In this document: in pieces, positions 1 to 10,698 of the stretch
Layout of the letters: every line of letters begins with the position of its first letter
Numbering within the stretch: the first letter of the stretch is position 1
Origin: Pseudomonadota bacterium
GTDB taxonomy: Bacteria > Pseudomonadota > Alphaproteobacteria > Rhizobiales > Hyphomicrobiaceae
Assembly: GCA_023412805.1 (NCBI GenBank)
Contig: JAEZRM010000110.1
Span: 15,545 to 79,544, forward strand
Direction of reading: 5' to 3'
DNA length: 64,000 nucleotides
Translations under genes and position numbers: made by a program
Notes under the pieces: generated by a model
Seen by the model: the letters and a program-made list of their open reading frames with translations, nothing else
Told to the model about the DNA's origin: nothing
Database searches by the model: none

Positions 1-1
1 C

Positions 2-724
2 CCCGAGAAGAGCGAAGCCGAGCGCGAGGCCATTGCCCGCGCCATGTGGGGCAATCTCGGACGGGTCATGGCGGAGACCATGCAGATTGACCGGATCATC
101 GCCGAGCCGGACCGCATCGAGATCCTGAACAGCGAGGTCTTCCATCGCTACAAAGACAAGCTCGGTCCAGCGATCGGCGTTTCCCTGCACATGGGAAACT
201 GGGAGCTGGCCATCTGGCCGCTGACGGTTGCCGGTGCCAATCCAGCCGCCGTCTACCGCAACGTGAACAACCCCTATGTCGACGCCTTCCTCAGGCAGCA
301 GCGCAAGGATCTCTATCCGGCCGGACTGCTCGGCAAGGGCAGGATGGATGGCAGCCGGGAGGAAGGCCAGAAGACGGCACGCCAGATCATGGATCTGGTG
401 CGGCGAGGGGGCAGGCTCGGTTTGGTCTGTGATCTCTATGACAAATATGGCATGCCGGTGCCGTTCTTCGGCCAGCCGGCCCCCTCCGTCGTCATCCCGG
501 CGATGATCGCGCGACGGGTTGGCGCACGCATCTGGCTTGCGCGTTGCCTGCGCGTCGGCAGCCAGAGCCGGTTCACCATCGAGATCAAGGAGCTCAAGGT
601 GCCGCGCACGGCAAGCCAGGCCGACGACGTCAAATGGATCACGACGAAGATGCAGAGCGAGTTCGAGGCTTGGATCAGGGAAGCACCGGAGCAGTGGATG
701 TGGTCCAATAGGCGGTGGTCCTAA
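2..724 (+). CDS. Lipid A biosynthesis acyltransferase (LpxL/HtrB family), 5' partial
   Basis: The reading frame is open from base 2, so the gene begins outside the window; the methionine at 44 aligns with an internal methionine of the downstream paralogue and is not the start. Family knowledge: inner-membrane enzymes that transfer a secondary acyl chain from acyl-ACP to a lipid A precursor. Seen: the catalytic HX4E motif in HMGNWELA (from base 190), and the closing EQWMWSNRRW block typical of the family. The N-terminal membrane anchor is not visible. Only 4 bp separate it from a second full-length family member, so the two are surely co-transcribed and probably arose by tandem duplication. 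Which acyl position each one serves cannot be told. Confidence 0.88.
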   Translation, partial: PEKSEAEREAIARAMWGNLGRVMAETMQIDRIIAEPDRIEILNSEVFHRYKDKLGPAIGVSLHMGNWELAIWPLTVAGANPAAVYRNVNNPYVDAFLRQQRKDLYPAGLLGKGRMDGSREEGQKTARQIMDLVRRGGRLGLVCDLYDKYGMPVPFFGQPAPSVVIPAMIARRVGARIWLARCLRVGSQSRFTIEIKELKVPRTASQADDVKWITTKMQSEFEAWIREAPEQWMWSNRRWS

Positions 725-728
725 AAGC

Positions 729-1715
729 ATGGATCAGGTCGTAACCCCACCGCCCGAGCGCACCGTCACCGAGCGGCCCAAGCGCGCGGTCGACAGGGTG
801 CGGGACATCAAGCACCGCGCCGAGTTCGCGCTCGTGTGGGTCGCAATCAAGCTGTTTCGTGCGCTCCCCATGCGCGTTGGCGTCGGCTGCGTTGCCGCGG
901 TGTGCCGGCTCGTCGGCCCCTGGCTGCGCCAGAACCGACGCGCCATGCAGAACCTCGCCTTGGCCTTTCCGGACTACGATGATGCGCGACGCCGCGATAT
1001 CGCACGGGCGATGTGGGCGAACATGGGCCGCGTCTTCGCCGAGACATTCTACATCGACCGCATCATTTCAGAATCCTCGCGGCTCGAGATCGCGAACGAG
1101 GACCAGTGGCGCGCCCGCATGCACGACGCCGGCTCATCGATCGGCGTAACCGCCCATCTCGGCAACTGGGAGCTTGCGATCTGGCCGATGACGAAATTCG
1201 GCCTCGCGCCTGCAGGCGTCTATCGCCCCCTGGCCAATCCGTACCTCGACCGTCTCCTACGGGAGCAGCGGGCACCTCTTTATCCCGCGGGCCTCATGGG
1301 CAAAGGCGCGGAAACCGAGGCCGGAAGCGGCCACAGAACCGCACGCCTGCTCGTGGATCACGTTCGCCAGAGCGGATCGATCGGCTTTGTGAGCGACCAC
1401 TACGAGCGCCGCGGCGTGGTGGTACCCTTCATGGGGCGTTTCACGCGTGTGACGCCCGTCCCAGCGATGATTGCACGCCACCTCGGCGCGAACGTTTGGA
1501 TGGGGCGCTGCCTCCGCATCGGCAACGAAAGCCGTTTCCGCCTCGACATGACCGAGGTGCCGCTTCCGAAGACATCCTCACGCACGGCCGACACCGCAGC
1601 GTTGACCGCGGCGATGTTCGCGGTATTCGAAGGCTGGATCCGCGAAAATCCCGAGCAGTGGATGTGGTGGAACGCCCGCTGGGTGAATGAAAAGGACGGC
1701 AAGCGCGAGCGCTGA
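729..1715 (+). CDS. Lipid A biosynthesis acyltransferase (LpxL/HtrB family), second copy
   Basis: A full-length 328-residue LpxL/HtrB-type acyltransferase. After a charged N-terminus there is a hydrophobic anchor at about residues 35-65, then the HX4E catalytic motif in HLGNWELA and the C-terminal EQWMWWNARW motif. It starts at ATG 729, four bases after the upstream paralogue stops; the open frame reaches further up but only as a shadow of that gene. The two copies are clearly homologous yet well diverged, suggesting an old duplication with different acyl-chain or position preference, as is common in Hyphomicrobiales whose lipid A carries very long or unusual secondary acyls (inference). The protein is basic at its C-terminus (EKDGKRER). 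Confidence 0.92.
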   Translation: MDQVVTPPPERTVTERPKRAVDRVRDIKHRAEFALVWVAIKLFRALPMRVGVGCVAAVCRLVGPWLRQNRRAMQNLALAFPDYDDARRRDIARAMWANMGRVFAETFYIDRIISESSRLEIANEDQWRARMHDAGSSIGVTAHLGNWELAIWPMTKFGLAPAGVYRPLANPYLDRLLREQRAPLYPAGLMGKGAETEAGSGHRTARLLVDHVRQSGSIGFVSDHYERRGVVVPFMGRFTRVTPVPAMIARHLGANVWMGRCLRIGNESRFRLDMTEVPLPKTSSRTADTAALTAAMFAVFEGWIRENPEQWMWWNARWVNEKDGKRER

Positions 1716-1833
1716 GAGCGTCTGCCTGCCCATCTCCTGACAGACAGCCCCACTCGGTCGTCTTTCGCATCTGCGAAGGCCACGCTACAAAGGGGCATAT
1801 CAGCCCTCAAATCCAGCGAGGCCCAGGCGAACC

Positions 1834-2886
1834 ATGAGCGTGACGCGCACCCCGGCAAAATTCTTCGCTCCCCTCGCTACTGGTGCCCCCGAGCCCTATC
1901 GGCAGCTTCCCGTCCAGCTCGAGCGCATGATCCACTTCGTGCCGCCGCACAACGCGAAGATTCGCGCGCGCCTGCCTGAGCTGATCAAGCAGGTGGACGT
2001 CGTGCTCGGCAATCTCGAGGACGCCATTCCCGCCGATCAGAAGGAGAATGCGCGCGCCGGCTTCATCGAGATGGCGAACGCCAATGACTTCGGTAATACA
2101 GGCCTGTGGACGCGCATCAACTGCCTGAACTCGCCCTGGGGCCTCGACGACATCATGGCCATTGTGCCGGCTGTCGGGCACAAGCTCGACGTCATGATGC
2201 TGCCCAAGGTCGAAGGCCCGTGGGATATTCATTACCTGGATCAACTCTTGGCCCAGCTCGAGGCCAAACATGCCATCAAGAAGCCTATTCTGATCCACGC
2301 CATCCTAGAAACGGCCGAGGGCGTGAAGAATGTCGAGGCGATCGCGGCAGCCTCGCCGCGCATGCACGGCATGAGCCTCGGACCTGCCGACCTCGCGGCC
2401 TCGCGCGGCATGAAGACGACGCGCGTCGGGGGCGGCCATCCCGACTACGGCGTGATCGCCGACGCAACGGCGAACGGCAGCAAGCGCGCGTTCGCCCAGC
2501 AGGATCTCTGGCACTATACCGTGCAGAAGATGGTGGATGCCTGCCTGAGCGTCGGCATCAAGCCCTTTTACGGACCCTTCGGCGACTTCTCGGATCTCGC
2601 CGCCTGCGAATCACAGTTCCGCAATTCGTTCCTCCAAGGCTGCCTCGGTGCATGGTCGCTGCATCCGACGCAGATCGATATTGCCAAGCGCGTTTTCAGC
2701 CCCGACCCTGATGAAGTCGCATTTGCGAAGAAAATCCTCGCAGCCATGCCGGACGGTACCGGCGCCGCGATCGTCGACGGCAAGTTCCAGGACGACGCGA
2801 CGTGGAAGCAGGCGAAGGTGATCGTCGATCTCGCCCGGCTCGTTGCAACGAAGGACCCGGAGCGCGCGGCGCTCTACGGATTTTAG
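1834..2886 (+). CDS. HpcH/HpaI/CitE-family lyase, malyl-CoA/beta-methylmalyl-CoA lyase type
   Basis: A 350-residue TIM-barrel CoA-ester lyase. Family members cleave or form L-malyl-CoA or beta-methylmalyl-CoA (glyoxylate plus acyl-CoA) in the serine cycle, ethylmalonyl-CoA pathway or related C2 routes. Seen: the metal-site region around NLEDAIPADQK (residues about 60-70), a glutamate in ILETAEGV, the SLGPADLAASRGM stretch, and the family signature GPFGDFSD followed by GCLGAWSLHPTQ. Length is slightly above the usual 320. No other serine-cycle or ethylmalonyl-CoA gene lies near it, so the substrate is not settled; a citramalyl-CoA or (3S)-malyl-CoA-specific relative is possible. A weak AGG-containing ribosome site precedes ATG 1834. 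Confidence 0.8.
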   Translation: MSVTRTPAKFFAPLATGAPEPYRQLPVQLERMIHFVPPHNAKIRARLPELIKQVDVVLGNLEDAIPADQKENARAGFIEMANANDFGNTGLWTRINCLNSPWGLDDIMAIVPAVGHKLDVMMLPKVEGPWDIHYLDQLLAQLEAKHAIKKPILIHAILETAEGVKNVEAIAAASPRMHGMSLGPADLAASRGMKTTRVGGGHPDYGVIADATANGSKRAFAQQDLWHYTVQKMVDACLSVGIKPFYGPFGDFSDLAACESQFRNSFLQGCLGAWSLHPTQIDIAKRVFSPDPDEVAFAKKILAAMPDGTGAAIVDGKFQDDATWKQAKVIVDLARLVATKDPERAALYGF

Positions 2887-2919
2887 GCCGAACGCGGCAC
2901 CCGTGGATTTAGGATTGGA

Positions 2920-3693
2920 ATGAGCATGACAGCACCGACGACCGTCCACTCCGGCATCCCGGCCGTCGATGCCTATCTCGATGGGAACTACGACAAGGTG
3001 ATCGGCATGTCGTCGCGCTTTGCGGCGGCCGTTTGTTGCGGGCTCATGCGCATTCAGTCCGACCTCGGCGTGAAGGGCCCGGTCGCGGAACTCGGCGCTT
3101 TCGAGGGCCGCTTCTTCATCGCGCTCGTCAAAGCACTGGGGGACGGCGAGCGTGCACTTGGCATCGACACTTTCGAGTGGCCGAACCCGCAGGTGCTCGA
3201 TCGCTTCGAGGCGAATTGCGTGCGCCAGAACGCGCCGGCCGAGAAGCGCATCACCTGGAAGGCCGACAGCAACAAGATCACCGCCGCCGAGCTGCTCGCG
3301 AAACTCGACGGCGAGAAAGTGCGCCTCATTCACATCGATGGCGAGCATACACAAGCGGCGTTGACCAAGGACCTGGAACTCGCGACAGCCGTGATCCGCG
3401 ATGACGGCGTCATTGTCCTCGATGACATGCTGCACCCCGGATATCCGACGCTGATGCTTGCCGTGCAGGCTTACCTCGACCGCCACCCGGAAATGACGGT
3501 GCTCTGCATCATCGATCGCGAGTCCATCTTCGCGGCGACCAAGTTCATTCTCTGCAAGAAGACCTGGTTCAAGAAGTACGAGGAAGGTCTGCTCAACGCC
3601 TTCCGCGCCAATGTCTGGCCCATGGGTGCGAACTTCGAGCCGCACTGGTGCCTCGTGCTCGGACTGGATACACGGCTCGCACCGCTGGAGTGA
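2920..3693 (+). CDS. Class I SAM-dependent methyltransferase-like protein
   Basis: A 257-residue protein with a Rossmann methyltransferase core: motif I in VAELGAFEGRFF (about residues 54-65), an acidic ribose-binding position in ALGIDTFEWP, and a central LIHIDGEHT plus VIVLDDMLHPGYP stretch as in the Methyltransf_24 and cephalosporin-hydroxylase-type families. The presence of acidic and histidine residues in HIDGEH and DDMLHPG suggests a possible metal site. It follows the malyl-CoA-lyase-type gene by 33 bp and is probably co-transcribed. The substrate is unknown; such enzymes often act on sugars or small metabolites. No membrane segment or signal peptide is seen. Confidence 0.65.
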   Translation: MSMTAPTTVHSGIPAVDAYLDGNYDKVIGMSSRFAAAVCCGLMRIQSDLGVKGPVAELGAFEGRFFIALVKALGDGERALGIDTFEWPNPQVLDRFEANCVRQNAPAEKRITWKADSNKITAAELLAKLDGEKVRLIHIDGEHTQAALTKDLELATAVIRDDGVIVLDDMLHPGYPTLMLAVQAYLDRHPEMTVLCIIDRESIFAATKFILCKKTWFKKYEEGLLNAFRANVWPMGANFEPHWCLVLGLDTRLAPLE

Positions 3694-3714
3694 GGCGGCG
3701 CTTCGGCCGCCGCG

Positions 3715-3933
3715 TCAGTAGTCGCCTTCTTTCATGTTCCCGCGCGTTGCGCGCTCGAGATTTCTCTCGGTTTCGGATTTGTCGTGCTCGCCGGCCAGCA
3801 TCGCGCCGGCACCTGCCATCGGCTCGTCCATTTCCAGCTTGCGGGCCTGCTCGTCCTTCTCGGTCTCGTTCCGGCGCTCCTCATCCCGGCCCTGCTCGTC
3901 GGGCCAGAAGAGGGATTTCAAATAATCCAGCAT
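3715..3933 (-). CDS. Small charged hypothetical protein
   Basis: A 72-residue, highly charged protein, rich in Glu, Arg and Lys, beginning MLDYLKSLFWPDEQ and then mostly hydrophilic and probably disordered or helical. A strong GGAGG ribosome site about nine bases before the start on the minus strand supports translation. The gene is convergent with the methyltransferase gene upstream (21 bp between stops) and divergent from the RNA methyltransferase at 4014. I do not recognise a family. No signal peptide, membrane segment or cysteine motif is seen. The moderate confidence rests on the ribosome site and on the fit into an otherwise empty 320-bp gap. Confidence 0.5.
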   Translation of the reverse strand: MLDYLKSLFWPDEQGRDEERRNETEKDEQARKLEMDEPMAGAGAMLAGEHDKSETERNLERATRGNMKEGDY

Positions 3934-4013
3934 TCCTCGCGTCCTCCATGTTATGGCGGGGCTTATCCGAATAACGTGAGAACTGGCGAAGAGTTCGCCG
4001 GGAATTGGTGTCG

Positions 4014-5129
4014 ATGAAGCCGACCGACCATTTCGAGATCTTCATGGCGACAGCGCCGGGCCTGGAGGCTGTGCTGTGGGAAGAGGTCAAGTCGCTTCGT
4101 TTCAGAGCGGCGAAGCAGATCGCGGGCGGCGTTACGGTCAACGGAAACTGGCGCGATGCATGGCGCGCCAATCTGGAAGTGCGCGGCGCGAACAAGGTGC
4201 TGGCACGCGTCGGCACTTTTCGCGCCTTTCATCTCACCGAGCTGGAGAAGAGGGCGCGAGGCGTCGCATGGGCCGCTGTGCTGCGCAAGGATGTGGCTTT
4301 CCGCGTCGAGGCCACGTGCAAAGGCTCGAAGATTTACCACTCCGGCGCTGCCGCCCAGCGCATTGAGAATGCCATTCGCGATACACTCGGCGCAAAGCCG
4401 GCGGAGGACGCGCCCGTGACCGTCATGGCGCGTATCGAAAGCGATTTCTGCACGATCAGCGTCGACACCTCGGGCGAACTTCTGCACAAGCGCGGCTTCA
4501 AGGTTGCCGTCAACAAGGCGCCCATGCGCGAGACCATGGCCGCCATCTTCCTGCGCCAGTGCGGCTATGACGGCAAAGAGACTGTCGTCGATCCCATGTG
4601 CGGGTCCGGCACATTCATCATAGAGGCCGCGGAAATCGCCGCCGGATTGAAGCCCGGGCGTGAGCGTCACTTCGCCTTCGAGCAGCTTGCGACGTTCGAT
4701 GCTGCCACCTGGGACGAGATGCGCCGCGCGTCACCCACAACAAAATCCGAATTGCGCTTCTACGGTAGTGATCGCGATGCCGGAGCCGTCGAGATGAGCC
4801 GCGCCAATGCGGTGCGGGCCGGCGTCTCCGACATGACCGAATTCAAGCAGCACAGCATCAGCGATCTCGAGCCGCCGCAAGGTTCTCCTGGCCTCGTCAT
4901 CATCAACCCGCCCTATGGCGATCGCATCGGCGACAAGAAGCGGCTCATGGCGCTCTATCGCACCATGGGTGAGATGCTGAAGAGCCGCTTCGCGGGCTGG
5001 CGGGTCGGCTTGATTACCAACGAGACATCGCTCGCACGTGCCACCGGCTTGCCGTTCCTTCCAACGACAGCGCCGGTCGCGAATGGCGGCATACGCGTGA
5101 CGCTATTCAGGACAGATCCGCTTCCCTGA
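4014..5129 (+). CDS. THUMP-domain class I RNA methyltransferase (RlmL/TrmN-like)
   Basis: A 371-residue RNA N2-guanine-type methyltransferase. An N-terminal ferredoxin-like/THUMP region (about residues 1-160) begins FEIFMATAPGLEAVLWEEV, typical of the RlmL N-terminal half. The C-terminal Rossmann domain carries VDPMCGSGTFIIEAAEIA (motif I, about 190-208) and the catalytic NPPYGDRIG (motif IV, about 300), which marks amino-group N-methylation. The family methylates a guanosine in 23S rRNA or tRNA; which one is not decided by sequence alone. The ATG at 4014 is preferred over the in-frame TTG 4005 and GTG 4008 because GGGAA then has a proper spacing. It lacks the RlmK half of the E. coli fusion protein. 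Confidence 0.85.
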   Translation: MKPTDHFEIFMATAPGLEAVLWEEVKSLRFRAAKQIAGGVTVNGNWRDAWRANLEVRGANKVLARVGTFRAFHLTELEKRARGVAWAAVLRKDVAFRVEATCKGSKIYHSGAAAQRIENAIRDTLGAKPAEDAPVTVMARIESDFCTISVDTSGELLHKRGFKVAVNKAPMRETMAAIFLRQCGYDGKETVVDPMCGSGTFIIEAAEIAAGLKPGRERHFAFEQLATFDAATWDEMRRASPTTKSELRFYGSDRDAGAVEMSRANAVRAGVSDMTEFKQHSISDLEPPQGSPGLVIINPPYGDRIGDKKRLMALYRTMGEMLKSRFAGWRVGLITNETSLARATGLPFLPTTAPVANGGIRVTLFRTDPLP

Positions 5130-5183
5130 GCGGTCCGGACATAAGCCCTGCTTCGCTCCGAATGCCCGCCATGCGCCGCTGAG

Positions 5184-6437
5184 ATGTCAGTTGACGACGC
5201 GCCCGAGCAAGATCATTCCTCCCCGGCCATGACCGCCACCCTCGCCAATGTCACGAGCCGGCCGCTGTTGCCCATCCTGGTCGCCCTGAGCGGGGCGCAC
5301 CTGCTGAATGATCTCATTCAGTCGATGATCCCGGCCATGTACCCTCTGATCAAGGAGGCGTACCAGCTCGACTTCGCCCACATCGGACTGATCACGCTGG
5401 CTTTTCAGGTGACGTCGTCATTGCTGCAGCCGGTCCTCGGCCACGTCACCGACGCGCGGCCGTGGCCCTATGCGATGGTCGCGGGCATGGGCGCCACGCT
5501 CATCGGGCTCTTCGGCCTGTCCTTCGCTCCGAACTACGGCACTGTGCTCGCCTCGGCCGCCATGATCGGGCTCGGCTCGGCCGTGTTCCATCCCGAGGCG
5601 ACCCGCATGGCGCGGCACGCCGCCGCCGGCCAACAGGGATTCGCGCAGGGCATTTTCCAGATCGGCGGCCACATCGGCTATGCCGCGGGCCCGCTGCTCG
5701 CCGCGATGCTCGTGGTTCCGCGAGGCCAGACGAGCCTCGCCTGGGTGTCCGTCGTTGCGCTGGTGGCCATGGTGCTCATGACCTGGACGGGTGCGCGCTA
5801 TATCGAGATGCGCCGATCGCAGGCGGCGGCCGCGGCCGCATCAGCGGGCCAAGGCGCGACGGCTGGGCATTCCGGCCCCATGCTCCCGACGGGGCACGTG
5901 CTCTTCGCCATGGCGATCCTCATCCTGATCCTGCTGTCGAAGAACGCCTATACGGCGGCCTTTACGTCCTACTACACGTTCTACCTGATCGAGCGATTCG
6001 GCGTTTCCGTGCAGCTCTCGCAGGTCATGCTGTTCCTGTATCTGGTGGTCGGTGCAATCGGCGTGATCATCGGCGGCATGGTCGGCGATCGCATCGGACG
6101 CCATCGCGTGATCTGGCTGTCGATCCTCGGCGCGCTGCCGTTCGCGCTGATCCTTCCCTACGTGGATCTCTTCTGGACCGGCGTGCTGAGCGTCATCATC
6201 AGCCTGATCATGGCGAGCGCGTTCTCGGCCATCCTGATCTACGCGATCGACCTCGTGCCGCATCGCGTAGGCCTTGTCGGCGGATTGTTTTACGGTCTCG
6301 CCTTCGGCCTCGGTGGTCTTGCAGCGGCGGCACTCGGTCTGCTTGCGGACTGGGTCGGTATTATCGCCGTGTTCAAGCTCGTCGCCTGGGTGCCCGCCCT
6401 GGGCCTGCTGACGTTCCTGCTGCCGCGGACATCGTAA
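5184..6437 (+). CDS. MFS transporter, fosmidomycin-resistance (Fsr) type
   Basis: A 417-residue major facilitator with about twelve hydrophobic segments, beginning around residue 28 after a hydrophilic leader. The first segment contains LSGAHLLNDLIQSMIPAMYP, and GLGSAVFHPEATRMAR follows, both characteristic of the Fsr subgroup that exports fosmidomycin and related compounds. A Gly/Ala-rich hydrophilic loop near the middle (about residues 210-235) separates the two six-helix halves. Substrates in this organism are unknown; Fsr homologues are widespread chromosomal genes with no clear link to drug exposure. It sits 54 bp after the RNA methyltransferase and about 105 bp before panC. Confidence 0.88.
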   Translation: MSVDDAPEQDHSSPAMTATLANVTSRPLLPILVALSGAHLLNDLIQSMIPAMYPLIKEAYQLDFAHIGLITLAFQVTSSLLQPVLGHVTDARPWPYAMVAGMGATLIGLFGLSFAPNYGTVLASAAMIGLGSAVFHPEATRMARHAAAGQQGFAQGIFQIGGHIGYAAGPLLAAMLVVPRGQTSLAWVSVVALVAMVLMTWTGARYIEMRRSQAAAAAASAGQGATAGHSGPMLPTGHVLFAMAILILILLSKNAYTAAFTSYYTFYLIERFGVSVQLSQVMLFLYLVVGAIGVIIGGMVGDRIGRHRVIWLSILGALPFALILPYVDLFWTGVLSVIISLIMASAFSAILIYAIDLVPHRVGLVGGLFYGLAFGLGGLAAAALGLLADWVGIIAVFKLVAWVPALGLLTFLLPRTS

Positions 6438-6542
6438 CGGACTTGCTCCGTGGTGCCCTCGAGACTTGACTTCTGCCTGCCGAGCGACAATCGAAGCGCA
6501 ACGATAATGTCGCGCGCAGGCGCGTCCATGCGGGAGCCGGAA

Positions 6543-7400
6543 ATGTCCTCGACGCCAATCCCCATCAGCGCCACTGTCGCCGATCTCAGGCTGCGCGTGC
6601 GCACATGGCGCAGTGAAGGCCGCCGCATCGGTCTGGTGCCGACCATGGGTGCCCTCCATGAGGGGCACATTTCGCTGGTGCGCCTCGCGCTCGAAACCTG
6701 CGATCGCGTCGTCACCTCGATCTTCGTCAATCCGACGCAGTTCGCGCCGAACGAGGATTTCTCGACCTATCCGCGCACCTTCGACGACGATGTCGCGCAA
6801 CTTGCCCGCGCCAATTGCCATCTGGTCTGGGCACCCACAGCGAACGAAATGTATCCGGCGGGTTTTGCAACGCACGTCGTGCCGGGTGGTGCCTCCGAGG
6901 GTCTCGAAACGGACTTCCGGCCGCACTTCTTCGGCGGCGTCGCAACGGTGTGCACCAAGCTCTTCCAGCAGGTCACGCCGGATATCGCCGTCTTTGGCGA
7001 GAAGGACTATCAGCAGCTCGCTGTTATCCGTCAGATCGTGCGCGATCTGGACATGCCGCTCGCAATCGTTGGCGCGGAGACCGTGCGCGAGGCTGATGGT
7101 CTCGCCATGTCGAGCCGCAATCGCTATCTCAGTGCCGATGAACGGCGGACCGCCCCGCTCATTCACCGGACTATCAGCGGCGTCGCGGCGCGCATTCTCG
7201 AAGGCGGGAATGCGGATGAGGCCTGCGCCGAAGCGGCCCAAAGGCTGACGGCGGGCGGTTTCGGAAAGATCGACTACGTGGCCGTACGCGATGCCGCGAC
7301 GCTCGGGGCCTATGATCCCGCTAAGGGCGTGGGCCGCGTGCTCGCCGCTGCGTGGCTCGGCAAGACGCGGCTTATCGATAATATCGCGATCGAGTCCTAG
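6543..7400 (+). CDS. panC: Pantothenate synthetase (pantoate-beta-alanine ligase)
   Basis: A 285-residue cytoplasmic enzyme that joins pantoate and beta-alanine with ATP in coenzyme A synthesis. Seen: the nucleotide-binding LVPTMGALHEGHISLV (HIGH-like, about residues 26-41), SIFVNPTQFAPNEDFSTYPR, the substrate loop VFGEKDYQQLAVIR and the C-terminal KMSKS-like MSSRNRYLS. Length is standard (about 283). ATG 6543 is chosen because GGGAG lies six bases before it; upstream in-frame starts at 6450 and 6507 lack this and would add a non-family extension. panB is not next to it, so the two pantothenate genes are apparently separated here. Confidence 0.95.
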   Translation: MSSTPIPISATVADLRLRVRTWRSEGRRIGLVPTMGALHEGHISLVRLALETCDRVVTSIFVNPTQFAPNEDFSTYPRTFDDDVAQLARANCHLVWAPTANEMYPAGFATHVVPGGASEGLETDFRPHFFGGVATVCTKLFQQVTPDIAVFGEKDYQQLAVIRQIVRDLDMPLAIVGAETVREADGLAMSSRNRYLSADERRTAPLIHRTISGVAARILEGGNADEACAEAAQRLTAGGFGKIDYVAVRDAATLGAYDPAKGVGRVLAAAWLGKTRLIDNIAIES

Positions 7401-7463
7401 CGCCTCACGTGTTGTCGGCTGTTCATTGGACAGCGGCCGCGCGAGAGCGCAGACTTCGTCCCT

Positions 7464-8378
7464 ATGATGAACCTCGACATCGCCGCTGCCGAGATCATCG
7501 GCACGCGGGCCGAGCAGCAGGATGCGTCCGCTATCGTCCGGTTCGGCGACAGCGGCGATGCGGTTCTGCTCGTGCTTGCAGACGGCCTCGGAGGACATGC
7601 CGATGGCGCGAAGGCCGCGCGGATCGTCGTCGAGACATTCCGCGAGCGCGCTCTGGGCGGCGCCTTCGCACAGGCCGAACTGAGCCGTCGAGCGCTCGAC
7701 GAGGCGATCATCGAGACCAACACGCGAATTCGCTCGGCGCGCGACCCGGCCGACGGCGAACGCGGCATGGCCAGTACGGCCGTCGCCGCCATCATTGCGG
7801 AGGGGCATCTGAAATGGGTAAGTGTCGGCGATAGTCATCTCTATGTCTGGCGCCGTGGTCAGATCGCCAAACTGAATGCGGACCACTCGCAGGCCGGGAT
7901 GATGATCCGCGATGGCCGTGCTCCCGACGACCCCGCGGTACTGGCTGCCAGCTCTCTGCTCGCCTCGGCGCTGTCGGGACATGCCATCGAGGAGATCGAC
8001 AGCCCGACCGCCGTCGTGCCCCTAGCCAGCGGCGACGTCGTCCTGCTGGCGAGTGACGGGCTCGACGTGCTGAGCAGTGCCGAGATCGCGCAGATCATCG
8101 GGGACCATGCCGAGATAGATGCAGCCACCCTGGCTCGAAGGCTCGTTGCCACCGTCGAGGGCTTCAGGCTGCCGCGGCAGGACAATGCCACGGTGGTCGC
8201 GGCCCGGTTGCTTGGTGCTGGCTTGCCGGCCAACCCCGAGGACGCACTGCCCGGCGGCGTGATCAGGCCCGGCTCCTACTCGCATAACGCGGGGGGCAAA
8301 ACCGGTTGGCCCCTGGCCGTCGGCCTGGCCGTCCTGGCAGCCATCCTCGCAAGCGTCATCGTGACGCAAATACCGTGA
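7464..8378 (+). CDS. PP2C-family protein serine/threonine phosphatase with C-terminal membrane anchor
   Basis: A 304-residue metal-dependent phosphatase. PP2C motifs in order: an early RAEQQDA acidic position, VLADGLGGHADG (the aspartate-glycine metal site, about residues 38-49), MASTAVAAII, WVSVGDSHLYVWRRG, LASDGLDV and the closing PRQDNATVVAARL. After about residue 250 the chain is Gly/Pro-rich and ends in one hydrophobic helix (about 282-303), so it is predicted to be a tail-anchored inner-membrane protein with a cytoplasmic catalytic domain. The place upstream of ftsH, where many relatives carry pal/tilS genes, is notable. No partner kinase gene is in the window. The start could be either of two adjacent ATGs. 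Confidence 0.85.
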   Translation: MMNLDIAAAEIIGTRAEQQDASAIVRFGDSGDAVLLVLADGLGGHADGAKAARIVVETFRERALGGAFAQAELSRRALDEAIIETNTRIRSARDPADGERGMASTAVAAIIAEGHLKWVSVGDSHLYVWRRGQIAKLNADHSQAGMMIRDGRAPDDPAVLAASSLLASALSGHAIEEIDSPTAVVPLASGDVVLLASDGLDVLSSAEIAQIIGDHAEIDAATLARRLVATVEGFRLPRQDNATVVAARLLGAGLPANPEDALPGGVIRPGSYSHNAGGKTGWPLAVGLAVLAAILASVIVTQIP

Positions 8379-8532
8379 CGCCGCCGAGGCAGAACTTACC
8401 GGAAATTGCAGGTACTACACTCGAAAGTGCCCGTTTACGATACAGCGCGTTCGGATACCGTCGACACTGTTGGCCGTCGTTCACCCACTTTGCGCAAGAT
8501 CAGTGGCATAGGGTACGATTCGTGCACCAATT

Positions 8533-8563
8533 CTTGGCAAACATGGCTCGTCAACCTATCTTA
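8533..8563 (+). promoter_or_regulatory. Candidate heat-shock (RpoH-type) promoter of ftsH
   Basis: The 283-bp gap before ftsH holds CTTGGC at 8533-8538 and CCTATCTTA at 8555-8563, a 16-base spacer. This resembles alphaproteobacterial RpoH promoters (CTTG at -35, CYTATNT-like at -10), and ftsH is often an RpoH target. This is inferred from motif likeness only; the rest of the gap shows nothing else I recognise. Confidence 0.35.
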
Positions 8564-8661
8564 AGCGCAACACTTGTGGACCGGGCCTTCCCGAGGCCAA
8601 GCGATCCGCGCGGGCTCGAGCACTGCCGCGGACGATCGGGTGCCACCAGGAAGGGGTGCAC

Positions 8662-10590
<1,929 letters not shown>

Positions 10591-10620
10591 TGGCTACCCG
10601 ACTTAGCACTTAGGAGTAGG

Positions 10621-10650
10621 ATCGGGCCCGTCACAGGGCCCGATTTTTTT
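10621..10650 (+). terminator. Rho-independent terminator of ftsH
   Basis: Perfect nine-base stem: ATCGGGCCC at 10621-10629 pairs with GGGCCCGAT at 10636-10644 around a six-base loop, followed by seven T residues. It ends ftsH transcription, so folP should have its own promoter or rely on read-through. Confidence 0.93.
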
Positions 10651-10698
10651 GCTAAAGTGCGCAGCGGCCATGGCTTGGCCGTGCTTCGGAAAACAAAC

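Noticed and set aside
5841..7982. 713-residue minus-strand frame across the MFS, panC and PP2C genes
   Set aside because: It crosses three supported genes on the other strand and has a biased composition with no motif.
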